Origin: Nymphaea colorata
Taxonomy: Eukaryota; Streptophyta; Magnoliopsida; Nymphaeales; Nymphaeaceae
Assembly: GCF_008831285.2 (NCBI RefSeq)
Contig: NC_045144.1
Span: 18,677,716 to 18,741,715 of the forward strand
Direction: 5' to 3'
DNA: 64,000 bases
The notes under the pieces were generated by a model that saw nothing but the letters and a program-made list of their open reading frames with translations, did no database searches and was not told where the DNA came from. Below are positions 49,793 to 61,700 of this stretch, piece by piece. How positions within the stretch are numbered: the stretch's first letter is position 1; every line of letters begins with the position of its first letter. The position numbers were made by a program, and so were the translations under genes.

Positions 49793-52700
49793 TCTCCAAG
49801 TTCCAGTGTCCCACGTGCTCCAAGCCAACAGACAATGATTTCACTTGATCTAATGGTATGCATACTTTCAACATAGGTTTTTCATTATAAGTCATTACTT
49901 AGATTATATTTATAGATATAAAATCACACCTTTTTTGAGTCATCGAATTTTGATGCATTGTGACTTGTAAGCCATTAAATTTTATACACCATCACAACTT
50001 AAGAAGGCTGCTTGATTGGAGGATCTAACTCAAATCAAGATGGCAGCATTTCCTTCACTATGATCTTACTTATGGTCTTCTAGCCTTCTAAGTAAATTCC
50101 TGAATGCAATAGGCCAGTAGTCTCTAAAAAGGCAGCTCCTTCCTTCTTGAGAACAAGGACGATGTTGGTGGTATTGATATTCTGAAGGATCTTCCCTCTA
50201 GGAAAAAGGTGCTCAAAAACTGAGGCGTATTCACCTGTATGAGAATATTGGCGATTACTAGCTCCTATGATTTGAAGACACCTCAGTTCCGAGTTCAGCT
50301 GTTGCCTACTACATTCAAATGGTTCTGAGGTTGAATCAGCTTTCATCTATTTGATTTCCTATTACGAAAGAGGCAAAGGGAAAGAAAAATGTTTTCTCCA
50401 GAAATAAGCAAACCAGTTATTGTAGATTATACTTTTCATCATTTGTATATATATCCCTTTGGCTCAATATCCCTTAAAATTTTAAAAAGGAACTTTGGAT
50501 GTGAGCATGACAAGAGTATATAGATATGAGCCTACTAGATCTGAACATATTGAAACCCCTCCAGAAGTAAATTATTCTATTCGCAATCATTAATAAGACA
50601 CTTTAAATTTAGATTTAAATTATCTGAGTAGCCAAAATAATAAAATGTTACTTCCTTGACTTTTGCAAGCCAAATCATTGTCAAGAAAAGAACCTTTCAA
50701 TACCTTTCGACAAGAATCTAATTTTGCTAAAAAAATTTCCACCAAAAGAACTCCTTGAAGTTTCAAGGTCAAGATTTCAAGCTTTCGGTATACCATGGTT
50801 CAGAACTGAACTGCTGTCATGCCCCCAGCAAGTGTTGTCACAGACACATGATCTAGTTTCTAAGAGCTATGACTTCTTTAACCAGTTTACAACAAAGCAC
50901 AAACTTTGAATACTATCAAAGAGAAAACTTTCAATGGCCATAGTCATATACTGCCTATCCATTGTTGATAACCATTGTTGATAAATATAAGGTCACATCG
51001 GAAAATGAAATTACCTGAGTAACATCAATTGATAAAGATGGAGCAAGGGTATGATCTGCTTGATCTAGCTGCAGGAAGAACGAATGGGATTAATCACTTT
51101 TCATAACTGTACACACTTGGAAAACAACCACCAATTACTTACTTGTTACTGTTTAGGCAAAAACATATCAGAACTAAAACATTTTCATGATATGTACAGG
51201 TAGTCAGAACTATTACAACTGTTAGAATATGTTGTTGTGGGAACCGGGTCCATATCTGGACCCGGTTTTATGGGGCGCGGGTACCGAGGCGGGCTCGGTA
51301 CCCTAGGCGGCTTCTCCTCTCTCCCTCTATATATTGTCCTTATGTGTAAGTGTTGAATTAAGTGGAATAACATTTTCTCTCTCCTAGGGTTGCGGTTGTG
51401 CACCTAGGTTAGAGCTTCTCCGTGGTTTTTCACCTCTCTTTGAGGTTTTCCACGTATATTGTGTGTTCCTTCTCTTTCTCTCCATCTTGGTGTGTGTTTC
51501 TACATGGTATCAGAGCCAACGCGTGAGAGATCGTTGGTGTGATCGTCGTGTTTCCGCCGTTTTTTTGCCGCTGCTGTTTCCTCCGGTTTTTTTTCTCTGC
51601 CGCTGCTGCGCCGTCGCTCTCTGCTGCGCCGCCGCCGTCCAGCGCTGCCAGCTGTGCCGCCACCGTCCAGCGCTGCCAGCGGCGCCGCCATCGTCCGGTG
51701 CGGTTGTTCTCTGCTGCGTTGCCGTTGTCCATCACTGCCATTGCCCACTTCAGCGCCGCCGTCGTCCTGCGCCACCGCTGCCCATCACCGTCGCCGTCCA
51801 TCGTTCCCAGCGTCGCCCAGGAACGTCGCCGCCTGCCTTCCGTAGCCGCTGCCTCATTCCCGTTGCCTCTGCCTAGTTCTCGCCGTTGTGCCTCTTGTTG
51901 CTGTGTGCGTGTTTGTGATGGCAGACGCGATGGGGACTCAAAATGATGCTGTTCTTGACGCGGGCAGCGCTTCCAAGACTGAGAACGTGCCGATCCAGGT
52001 CACCTCCATCCGTCTGACCAAGGACAATTACCTATCTTGGTCTGCCGCTCTCGAGATTGGGATTACTAGCCGTGGGCGTCTCTCTTACATCACTGGCGAC
52101 AAACCTGCGCCCATCAAATCTGATCCTCATTGGGCAACGTGGGCGTTGGAGGACAGCCAAGTGAAGGTCTGGATTATCAGCTCCGTGTCCTCCGATATCC
52201 AGCCCCTCATTCTGCGGAAGCCGACCTCTTTTGATATGTGGACTGTGCTTGCAAAGATGTATGGTCGCAAGAAGAGACATCTGCGTACCTATCAGATTAA
52301 ACGCAGTATTTACTCCCTGACACAGGGTGATTTGTCTGTTGCTGCCTTCTATGCTGCCCTGAAGACCAAATGGGAGGAGCTAGATTATCATGTGACTGAT
52401 GAGTGGAAGTGCGGTTCAGATCATTCCCTTTACTGGGAAAAGGAATGGATGGACCGTACGTTTTTGTTTCTGGGAGGCCTGCGGGATGAATTTGAGTCTA
52501 TTCGTAGCCAAATTCTTAATGGTGATGAAATTCCGGGGATAGAGGAAGTATATGCCCGAGTTGAGTCTGAAGAACAACGTCGCCAGGTGATGCATCTTGA
52601 CACCGGTCATGGCCCTTCTGCCTTTGTCAGCCGTGCCTCTGGGACTGGGCAGCGTCCTGCCCGGCATTGCACTCATTGCAACAAGTTGGGGCATTCGGTG

Positions 52701-55700
52701 GATTTCTGTTGGGATCTTCATCCCGAGAAGAGACTGGTCAGAGGTCGTCCTCCCTCTGGCAAGCGTAGCCCTTCTGTGTCTGATTCCAGTCAGAGCAATT
52801 CTTCTAGTGGTGCAAAGTCCAAGCTGTCCCCTGCTCAACTCAAGGAGCTACAGGCGTACATCAGTCGCCTATCTACTACCCCTGAGGAGTCCTCCACGTC
52901 TGAAGGGGCTCAGCTAGCCCAAGCTCTCGTTGCCTCGACTGATCAAGGTAACCCTTCTCTTGGTGATTGGATTGTTGATAGTGGAGCCACTCACCACATG
53001 ACAGGGGACTCTAAACTCTTTCAAGAATATCAACTTTCCTCTGGCAAGCAACGCGTGTCTATGGCAGATGGGTCTTCTATCTCTGTGGCTGGGAAAGGGA
53101 GCTTGTCCCTGTTGAACAAATACCGTCTCCACAATGCCTTGCATGTTCCAAATATTCCTGTGAACCTACTCTCTGTCAGCAGTATTACTAAAGAATTAAA
53201 CTGTAATCTAATTTTCTCTGCTGATCATTGTTCCCTGCAGGACTTGGTGACGGGGAAGAAGATTGGGATTGGTTCGGTTACTGACGGGCTCTACAGATTG
53301 CCGGTACAAGTTGCTTCAGCATTGATTTCTGCCACGAGTGGTCACTTGTCTGGTGTGAATGATAGATCTACTGTTCTGCGATGGCACGAGCGTCTTGGCC
53401 ATCTCCCATTTCAGTTAATAAAGAAGTTGTTTTGTGCATAATCATAGCCCTACTCTCAAAAAGCTTGATCCCCGGTCTATTAAAGGAGTGTTCTTGGGGT
53501 ACTCTTCCACTCAGAAGGGGTACAAATGTGTGGATCCCACTACTTCCAAAGTGTATGTTTCGAGGGATGTCACATTTCATGAACATGAGTCGTATTTTCC
53601 GGTGAATCCTCTTCAGGGGGAGTGTCTTGGGCACAAAGGGGAAGAGTATTCCTCTAATCAGCTGATTCAGTTTATGGAGTTTTTGGACTACAAGGTTAGT
53701 CCCAGTGTGATTGACACGGTCACGGTCAGTAATGAGAAGGGCAGTTATATGGAAGGGGTCACGGTGGATGCTCAGCCCACTGTTGCCAGGGATCACTTGT
53801 TTGGCCAGGTTTATGTCAGAAAGGAGAAAGCTACAGTGGAAGATGTTGGTGATGAGGATAGAACCAATCCCAATCCCGTGATCTCCCTGGATGACCCAAG
53901 TCCATCGAATGGAGAGCTCCCCATTGCTTTGCGCAAAGGCACCAGGTCATGTACTTCTCACCCTATTCAGAGATTTGTTTCTTATGCTAAGCTCAGTACA
54001 AATTACAAATGTTTTATCACAACCTTATCCAAAGTTGTTATTCCCAGGTCGGTGGATGATGCTAAGGATGATCCCAAGTGGTTACATGCTATGACGGAGG
54101 AGATGGGTGCGTTAGCTAAGAACAAAACATGGGAAGTGGTTGATATCCCTAAAGGGACACACTTAGTTGGCTCTAAGTGGGTGTACAACGTGAAGTATAA
54201 ACCTGATGGCACTGTAGATCGATATAAAGCTCGTCTGGTTGCAAAGGGGTTCAGCCAGAAGTATGGGATTGACTATCTTGAGACCTTTGCCCCTGTTGCA
54301 AAGTTGAAGACCGTGAGAGTTATTCTTGCTCTTGCTGTGCACAGGAAGTGGCGCATGGACCAGCTTGATGTTAAAAATGCATTCTTGAACGGCCATCTGG
54401 AGGAAGAAGTCTATATGAGCATGCCTCCCGGGTATGTTCAAGAGGGAAAATGTTGTCACCTCAAGAAAGCTTTGTATGGCTTGAAGCAGTCGCCGAGAGC
54501 TTGGTTTGAGAGACTAAGGATCGTTATGAAGTCTACTGGGTACAAGCAAGGAAATGGAGATCATACCCTATTCATAAAGCAGAGAGATGGTCTGGTGAGT
54601 CTTCTCCTTGTCTACGTTGATGATATGATTGTCACTGGCAGTGATGAGGAAGAAAACAGGAAGATGAAGGAGAGATTAGCTAAAGAATTCGACCTCAAGG
54701 ATCTGGGTAAACTGAGATACTTTCTGGGGATAGAGATTGCTCGATCAGAGACAGGGCTGGTTATGAATCAAAGGAAGTACACTCTTGACTTACTAAAGGA
54801 GACAGGTAAACTTGGTTGTCGGCCCTATCTTACTCCTATGGAATCGGGGACTAAGATAAGTATCAAGACAGGCACTATTCTGGATGAGGAAGGAAAAGGG
54901 CGATATCAGAGGCTAGTAGGTAAGCTTATCTATCTTACTCTTACTCGCCCTGATATCACGTATGCGGTAAATGTGCTAAGTCAATTTATGCATGCTCCCA
55001 CGGATTGTCACTGGAAGAGTGCAGAAAGAGTGTTGGGATATCTAAAGAATGACCCAGGAAAAGGACTGCTGTATACTCGACAAGACAAACTTACTATTGA
55101 GGGCTACTCAGATGCAGATTGGGCAGGTTGCACTGACACAAGGAGGTCCACTACAGGGTATTGTATCTTTCTTGGAGGTAACCTAGTTGTTTGGAGAAGC
55201 AAGAGGCAAGAAGTGTGTTCGAGGTCTAGTGCTGAGGCTGAGTACAGGGCTGTTGCAATGGGAGTTACAGAGATGCTGTGGCTGAAGATCCTTTTGACTG
55301 ATATTGGTGTGGAACTGGAAGATAAAATGAAGATGTACTGTGACAACAAGTCTGCGATTAATCTTGCCAATAATCCAGTTTTACATGACAGGACCAAACA
55401 TGTGGAGATTGACCGTCACTTTATCCGGGAACGCATTGACTCAAAGGAGCTGATTCTGCCATATATGAAGTCTGAAGATCAAGTTGCAGACGTCCTAACT
55501 AAAGGGCTTTGTACTTCTTCATTCGAAAAAAATGTTAGCAAGCTTGGCATGTTTGACATGTATGCCAAGCTTGAGGGGGAGTGTTAGAATATGTTGTTGT
55601 GGGAACCGGGTCCATATCTGGACCCGGTTTTATGGGGCGCGGGTACCGAGGCGGGCTCGGTACCCTAGGCGGCTTCTCCTCTCTCCCTCTATATATTGTC

Positions 55701-58700
55701 CTTATGTGTAAGTGTTGAATTAAGTGGAATAACATTTTCTCTCTCCTAGGGTTGCGGTTGTGCACCTAGGTTAGAGCTTCTCCGTGGTTTTTCACCTCTC
55801 TTTGAGGTTTTCCACGTATATTGTGTGTTCCTTCTCTTTCTCTCCATCTTGGTGTGTGTTTCTACAACAACATACAATTAAATAAGTATTTTTAGAAACT
55901 TCTCAAATCAAATTAATATGTGATACAACTTTAGTTGTAAAAGAGGTTCCTACAGTTCAGACCGGACAGCAAGCAGCTGATGTAAAGTGCGTCTACATAG
56001 GAAATCAGGTCTTTGGAAGGAACATTTGGTCTGGAAAGACTAAAAAGCACTAGTCATATTAGTAGAGTTTGTTGGCAGCCAGTTAACAAGTTGACCTACA
56101 TGTATCAAGAGAATAAATACAGTGCAATTCTAAATACAGTTAAATTCAGAAAATGAATTAATTGAGATTTGAGCAACCCTTCCCCTTCTTTCCCTCTTCC
56201 TTCTCATCTTGATCTCATTTTCCAATGCTAATCAGTTTCCTTGATCAAGGTTCTATACCAACCATTGCAGGTAACGATTTGGTATAAAAAACAAAGGCAA
56301 AATGCCTCCTAAAGATGACGGTGCCAAAGGAACCAGCCCAGAACTTCTTGGCAGCAAAGCGTCATTGAATATAACATGGGGAATGACAAGTAATCACCTC
56401 AACATCGCTTGTTCTGCCATGGAGGAACAATTGCAAGTGCTGGAAAGTAAGGTGGAGTTATCAATCATGGGAAGTCAAGTACAGCATACTGAATGTTCAG
56501 TTTTCCACAGATTCATAAGTTGTTTAAAGGATCATGACTAACTATGTAAAACAGTTAAGTACAGGTCTCAGGTCTAATAGTTTGATCAACCATGAATTTT
56601 GGTGTGAACTCTTTTAAGATCCTTGGATCCAATGCACACTTGAAGACTTTGCTACCAATCGATGCAGATCAAAGAGCCAAAAAGAAGCAACAACAGTTTT
56701 TCTCTTTTTTGGAAGAACAGCAACAATCTTGTGATATCACACTCCGATATCTTGGCTATCACATCATTTTCTTGTACTCTTAACCTCCAAGTTAATAACC
56801 TTGGTGCTGTTGTCTTGAAGTATCCTCATCATGCTTTTGTACAATATCAATGCCTTTCTTCACAAGTTCCTGCAACTTTGTTACATTTCCAACAAACTTA
56901 TTTGAATTCATATTTCCCATCCATATTCTAACGAAGTACCTTGATATTATTTATGATCTGATGCATATCTAATATCCTAATTTACTCATAGTGCTTGGCA
57001 AAACCAAACAACTTATTTATTTTTTAAGCTAGATAAAACTCGGAAAAGACCTCAAAACTTCTAATAAATAATAGACATTCTAAACGTACACTTAATTTTT
57101 TTCTTTTATCTACAGAATAGGTCCCAGGAGCTGAAAAAAGAAGCTCGAAGCATGTTTAGTCACACATATTCTTTTACTCTTTTTGCTAGCACATCAAGAA
57201 ATGTATCTGTCCATAAATGTCAATTAAAATGATTCTTGTTTAGAACTTTCAACTTTTAGGTTCCTATAGTATATATCTGGCTGTTATGCTCTGAGAGTCA
57301 TCATTTGTTGAGAAAATTTACTTTCTTCCATAGACAGTTTTAATTGGTCAGATAAAATGATGGATTTGAGTCTTGAGGTTGCAAGCATCAGCAACTCATG
57401 GATGTAACTACATATTTATCTGTGAGCACTTGCAGAAAAAAAGCATCCACATAGCAAAGCCAAGCAAGGTCTTATATTTTTCTATATATAAGTTCCTGAA
57501 GCCATTTGCTCAAGGCAAGCACCAGCCCAGTGCACCATGGAGCTCATGCTCACGAGTATCATGTAAATTGTGGGGTTAGTTAACCATGATGTTTATTGAT
57601 ATTATGAGCCTACTGTATGTGATATTAACTTCTCAAAACAGAAATGGACATATAAATCAATATTGAGATCAAAGGGAAAAAAACCGTCTATCATCTTTCT
57701 AACACTCACCATGAGCAGGTCAATAACCATGTAGAAGGCTACTCGGACAATTTTATAAGCAGTAAACAAGGAAGAAAGGGCAAGTGCATCTTCACCTCCA
57801 TAGAATGCCGTGTGGCAAGCACAGTATCTGTTACATATTGTGGTTGCTCAAAGTCAGAACTTAGTTCATCATCATCATTAACAGCGTAAGCATCACTATC
57901 TTCGTCTTCAGCATCATCATCCTCAAGTTCGCTAAACTGATAATCAATATTCTGCTGCTCTGTAATAAGCTTTACATGTGGCTCAATCAACTCTAAACAC
58001 TCAAGACCCTTCTTGAAAAAGTTCATCTGTTATCGAAAAATAAAAATATCAGATAAAGAGGGTATGATTTACTTCAACTAGAACAAATTGAAAAACTAAT
58101 CCATGTTACAAACATCAAAGAGTGACACCTGTGCAGCATGATGACGAACTGCTTGTGTTAAAAGACTCCTGGATTGCCCTTGCTTCAATGATTTCAGGCG
58201 GAAAATAAATAAATTTGCCTCATCTTCATATTCATCTAGAGCAGCTTGCACGTGTTTGGGTGAAATATTTTCTCTAGTATTCCTAGGCTTCCCTTTTACC
58301 CCTTGAGAAGCCAATAAATGTTCGTATGCGGTTCTGCATGACAGAGGTTAATGTATATGTCAGTGGAGAACAGTTGGTAAAGTAACCAACAGAATCCACT
58401 GGTTTCATACCTTTTCTCATCACATTGATTTTTCATTTCCTGCATAAGCAATCCATTAAAATAGATACTAAAATCAGTGTTTGGAACTGAAATATTTGTA
58501 AAAGAAGAAAGCAAAGAACTGCAGAAGCAATTTGATAAAGAAAAGCATATCAAGCACCCAAACTTACCCTGGACAAGTCTAGCCAAACCTTTTGAACAGT
58601 TAGCAAGAAGAGACCTAACCCCAAAGAGGCCAACAAAATATTAAATGTCTTTGAGGTTCATGTCGGGTTTGTTTTTAAAAAAGGAAAAATTTAACACCCT

Positions 58701-61700
58701 GGCAGTTTTATGTCTGCTTGAATGACATAAACCCATGTTCAGCAAAACTTGCTTTAAACCTGTTCTGAAGGTGGTGTGTATTAAAAAGAAGGGGAGGAGA
58801 GGGGGCACTAGGCACTAAACCCACACAATGCATAAGTAGGCGTCAAGGCAGTAAGTCTGTCCTATAAACCTATTTGACGAAAAATACAGGGAAAAGAGGA
58901 AAAAATAAAAAAATTTGACGTAAAGTGGCTCTCCAAAATTCCACCACCTCGAACAATACATAAAAGTTCTTGGCTGGTCATTGTTTCTCCACTTTCATAA
59001 ATTTTTAGTTAATTTCTTTTTTGGTTATTTGCCCAACAGAAAAGTAACCTTGGCGCGTCATTGTTCTGGCTACTAGCCTAAAAAACAAAAAAGGCTGTCA
59101 TCATTTTTTTTTTAGTTTTTATCTGATTTTTGGCATCCTAACATGCAAAATCCTGGTCTGGGGGAAAAACCTGGCTTTGCCTCATGCCATCCAAACACAT
59201 CTTAAAAGTAGATGATTTTCCAAAAGAAAAGTAATTTGTACACAATGTTCCTTTTTTGTCACTGGTGACATGTCAAATGTACCAGAACAGACTTAGTTAG
59301 CTGCTCCAAATAAAGTTCAACCTAAAGCTCAAGAAATGACTTGACCAAATTAAACTTTAAAATTATTCAAAACTGGGTTATTGACACTGCTTTTGTTATT
59401 AAAAGATCCATTTTCAATCACTAATAACCTTTTGTAAAACTCATCCTCGTTACTGAGCCACATCCACACTTCCAGAACTGGATTACAGGTCTTGTTTCAT
59501 TATTGGTTCTATATACAGCTAAGGTCAGTGCCACGGCTACATTTTGGTCTTTTGTAAATAGCCTAAAAGTAAGAGGCACATCAGCTTCAAAGAAATGATT
59601 GTATTTTTCACTCAGACATCTGATAATTAACCTCAGATAATGAGTGACAGTTGACTGGTGTTAATATCTTTTGGATGTACGCAGATCCACTTCATAAGAA
59701 GTATCTCACATGAATGTCAAATGCATAAATACCAATTTATACATGACCACGTCATACAAAATAAACAAATAAAATCTCAAAGATCACAAGCACCACACCC
59801 TACCAGTTGTTGAAACATAAAAGATCACATATTTCATACAACAAAAGTGCTTCAAAAACAGAGAAATTCTTAAAAAAATAGAAGTCACCTCTACTGTTTG
59901 AAGCTCACTAAGAAGAGACTGAGATGGACTTGTAATTGTCTTCATAATATGTGATCTCTGTTAATACAGTAATAAAATTAATTACAATATGCAGACCCAG
60001 AGTGCCAGCAGTTAAAAAAAGAATAACTACCAATAAAAGAAGCCTAAAGTCTCACATAGAAATCAATGAATTTTTGGATCTGAAATTGTGCTTTCCCCAG
60101 CATCAACAAAACTCTACCTGGAAATATAGACATCAGAGTTTTCATCATATACAACAAACCATAGTCCCAAATAACGTTTTGGAGTTTTAAACGGCGAGGT
60201 TTTTCTTGGGTATAATACAATAAGATTGAAAAAAAAGGGAAAAATATGGTAAATTTTTAAAATTTAAAAAAAATAAAAATGTGGGAAAATAAAATAAGTG
60301 AAAAATTTAAAATAAAAACATCAAAAGGTAAGTTTGCAACAAGCAAAAAGTAGAAAATGAAAAAAAAAACTGTTTGGCATTTAAAAAGTGAACAAAAACG
60401 CGTTAAAACCCTGTTAAAAATTTGTTTTATTTGTTTTTAAGTTTTAACTGGCACTTTAATTTATCACGTTTTTTCGCGTTTTTTGTGACTATGCACCAAA
60501 CACAAGTAATGAAGTGCAAATATAAAAAAGAAAGAAATTCCAAAAACCATTAGATGCAAAATAAATTGTGGACATGATAAGCAAAACTTACGAATAACAA
60601 CTCCAAATTCTTGGAAAGACAAGGTCAAGACAAAAGTCAGCAAAGAAATTCATGCATTAATAAGACAGTAATGAGCCTATAGGACCAATTTACATGGTTA
60701 TTAAAAAGACTTGCATTGGAATGTATTCCTTTTGTAAATCAATCTATTTAATTTATTGATATCTTTTTCTACGTAACTTTGTTTCTAATGGTTTTCCCTT
60801 ATGTATCCGAAGTTCAACTGAATTCTCACATAAAAAAGGACTGGTGAAAAATCAAGTAATGAAACTGTATTAGGAACAGCACCAACTGCACTTATAGAAA
60901 AATTAATATGTTAATGTTAAGCCATTTTGATTTGAGTACCATCTACATCAAGCAGGATATGAAACCATATGCAGCAAACAGTTTCCTGTTTAAGTGATAT
61001 AGCAACTGAACAGTGACTTAATGGATAACATCATGCATCAGAAAGTAGTAATGACATGTATGCCCATATGGATGGTTCATCAGAGACAATACATACACAT
61101 ATTTAGCTTCTCGCACTCAAAACCATGAAGCCATAACATAAAAGGATGAATTTTACACTTTACCACTATCCTCATCATCATTTAAAGCAGTCTTCTCCAA
61201 CAGACAAGAACCCAGCTCCCTCAGTGACTCTGAAAATTCTGGAAACAATAGCACTAACTCAGAGAAGAAAGGGAGAAAAAGAGATATTTACAGCTAATGC
61301 CTATAAAAGTATAAATCTTATATAAGTAATCCATGCACACACACACACACACATGCAAGCATATACATGCACGTGCATCCATGCAATTAGGTGCAGCATA
61401 CACACACATGCCAATTTCACAAAGACCAAATCTCAGCTAGAAGCAACCTACAAAGACTCGATACCCAAAAGGATATAAACATCTACCAAGTCCACAAACA
61501 GAAAATCCCATAAGTAATGCTAGAAAGATTCAGGTATAAGCATATAGAAAAAGAAGTGTACATAATTTTAAGAAGTTTTAACACAAAATGGCTTAAAGTT
61601 AAAACTAACTAAAAACTGTCAGCCAATTAAAAGTTGCTTCGTGGACATCACAAAACATAGCAGAAGCTCCTTATAAAATGTTAAAAGTTTGTGTACTGAT

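Larger units (their letters stand above)
51220..55866 (+). mobile_element. Ty1/copia LTR retrotransposon, integrase-deleted, very young
   Basis: 4647 bp with 285-bp LTRs starting TGTTAG and ending TCTACA, apparently identical along their length. 5-bp target duplication ACAAC at 51215-51219 and 55867-55871. Initiator-Met tRNA primer site directly after the 5' LTR and a purine tract before the 3' LTR. Domain order is gag, protease, GAG-pre-integrase, (integrase core missing), RT, RNase H; RT motifs are copia-type. Inserted antisense to the BAR gene inside its intron. Confidence 0.95.
51069..57795 (-). other. 6.7-kb intron of the BAR gene hosting the copia element
   Basis: Bounded by the exon ending HSME (57796) and the exon starting LDQADHTL (51068). 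Without the 4.65-kb element and one target duplication the intron would be about 2.1 kb. 55872-57795 shows no further recognisable element. Confidence 0.75.

Noticed and set aside
51185-51403. Identical minus-strand frames at 51185-51403 and 55535-55765
   Set aside because: Both are antisense translations of the two LTRs, not genes; they only confirm LTR identity.
51463-51946. Several overlapping frames in the copia leader
   Set aside because: They come from the GC-rich GCC-repeat leader; the real gag start is the ATG at 51918.
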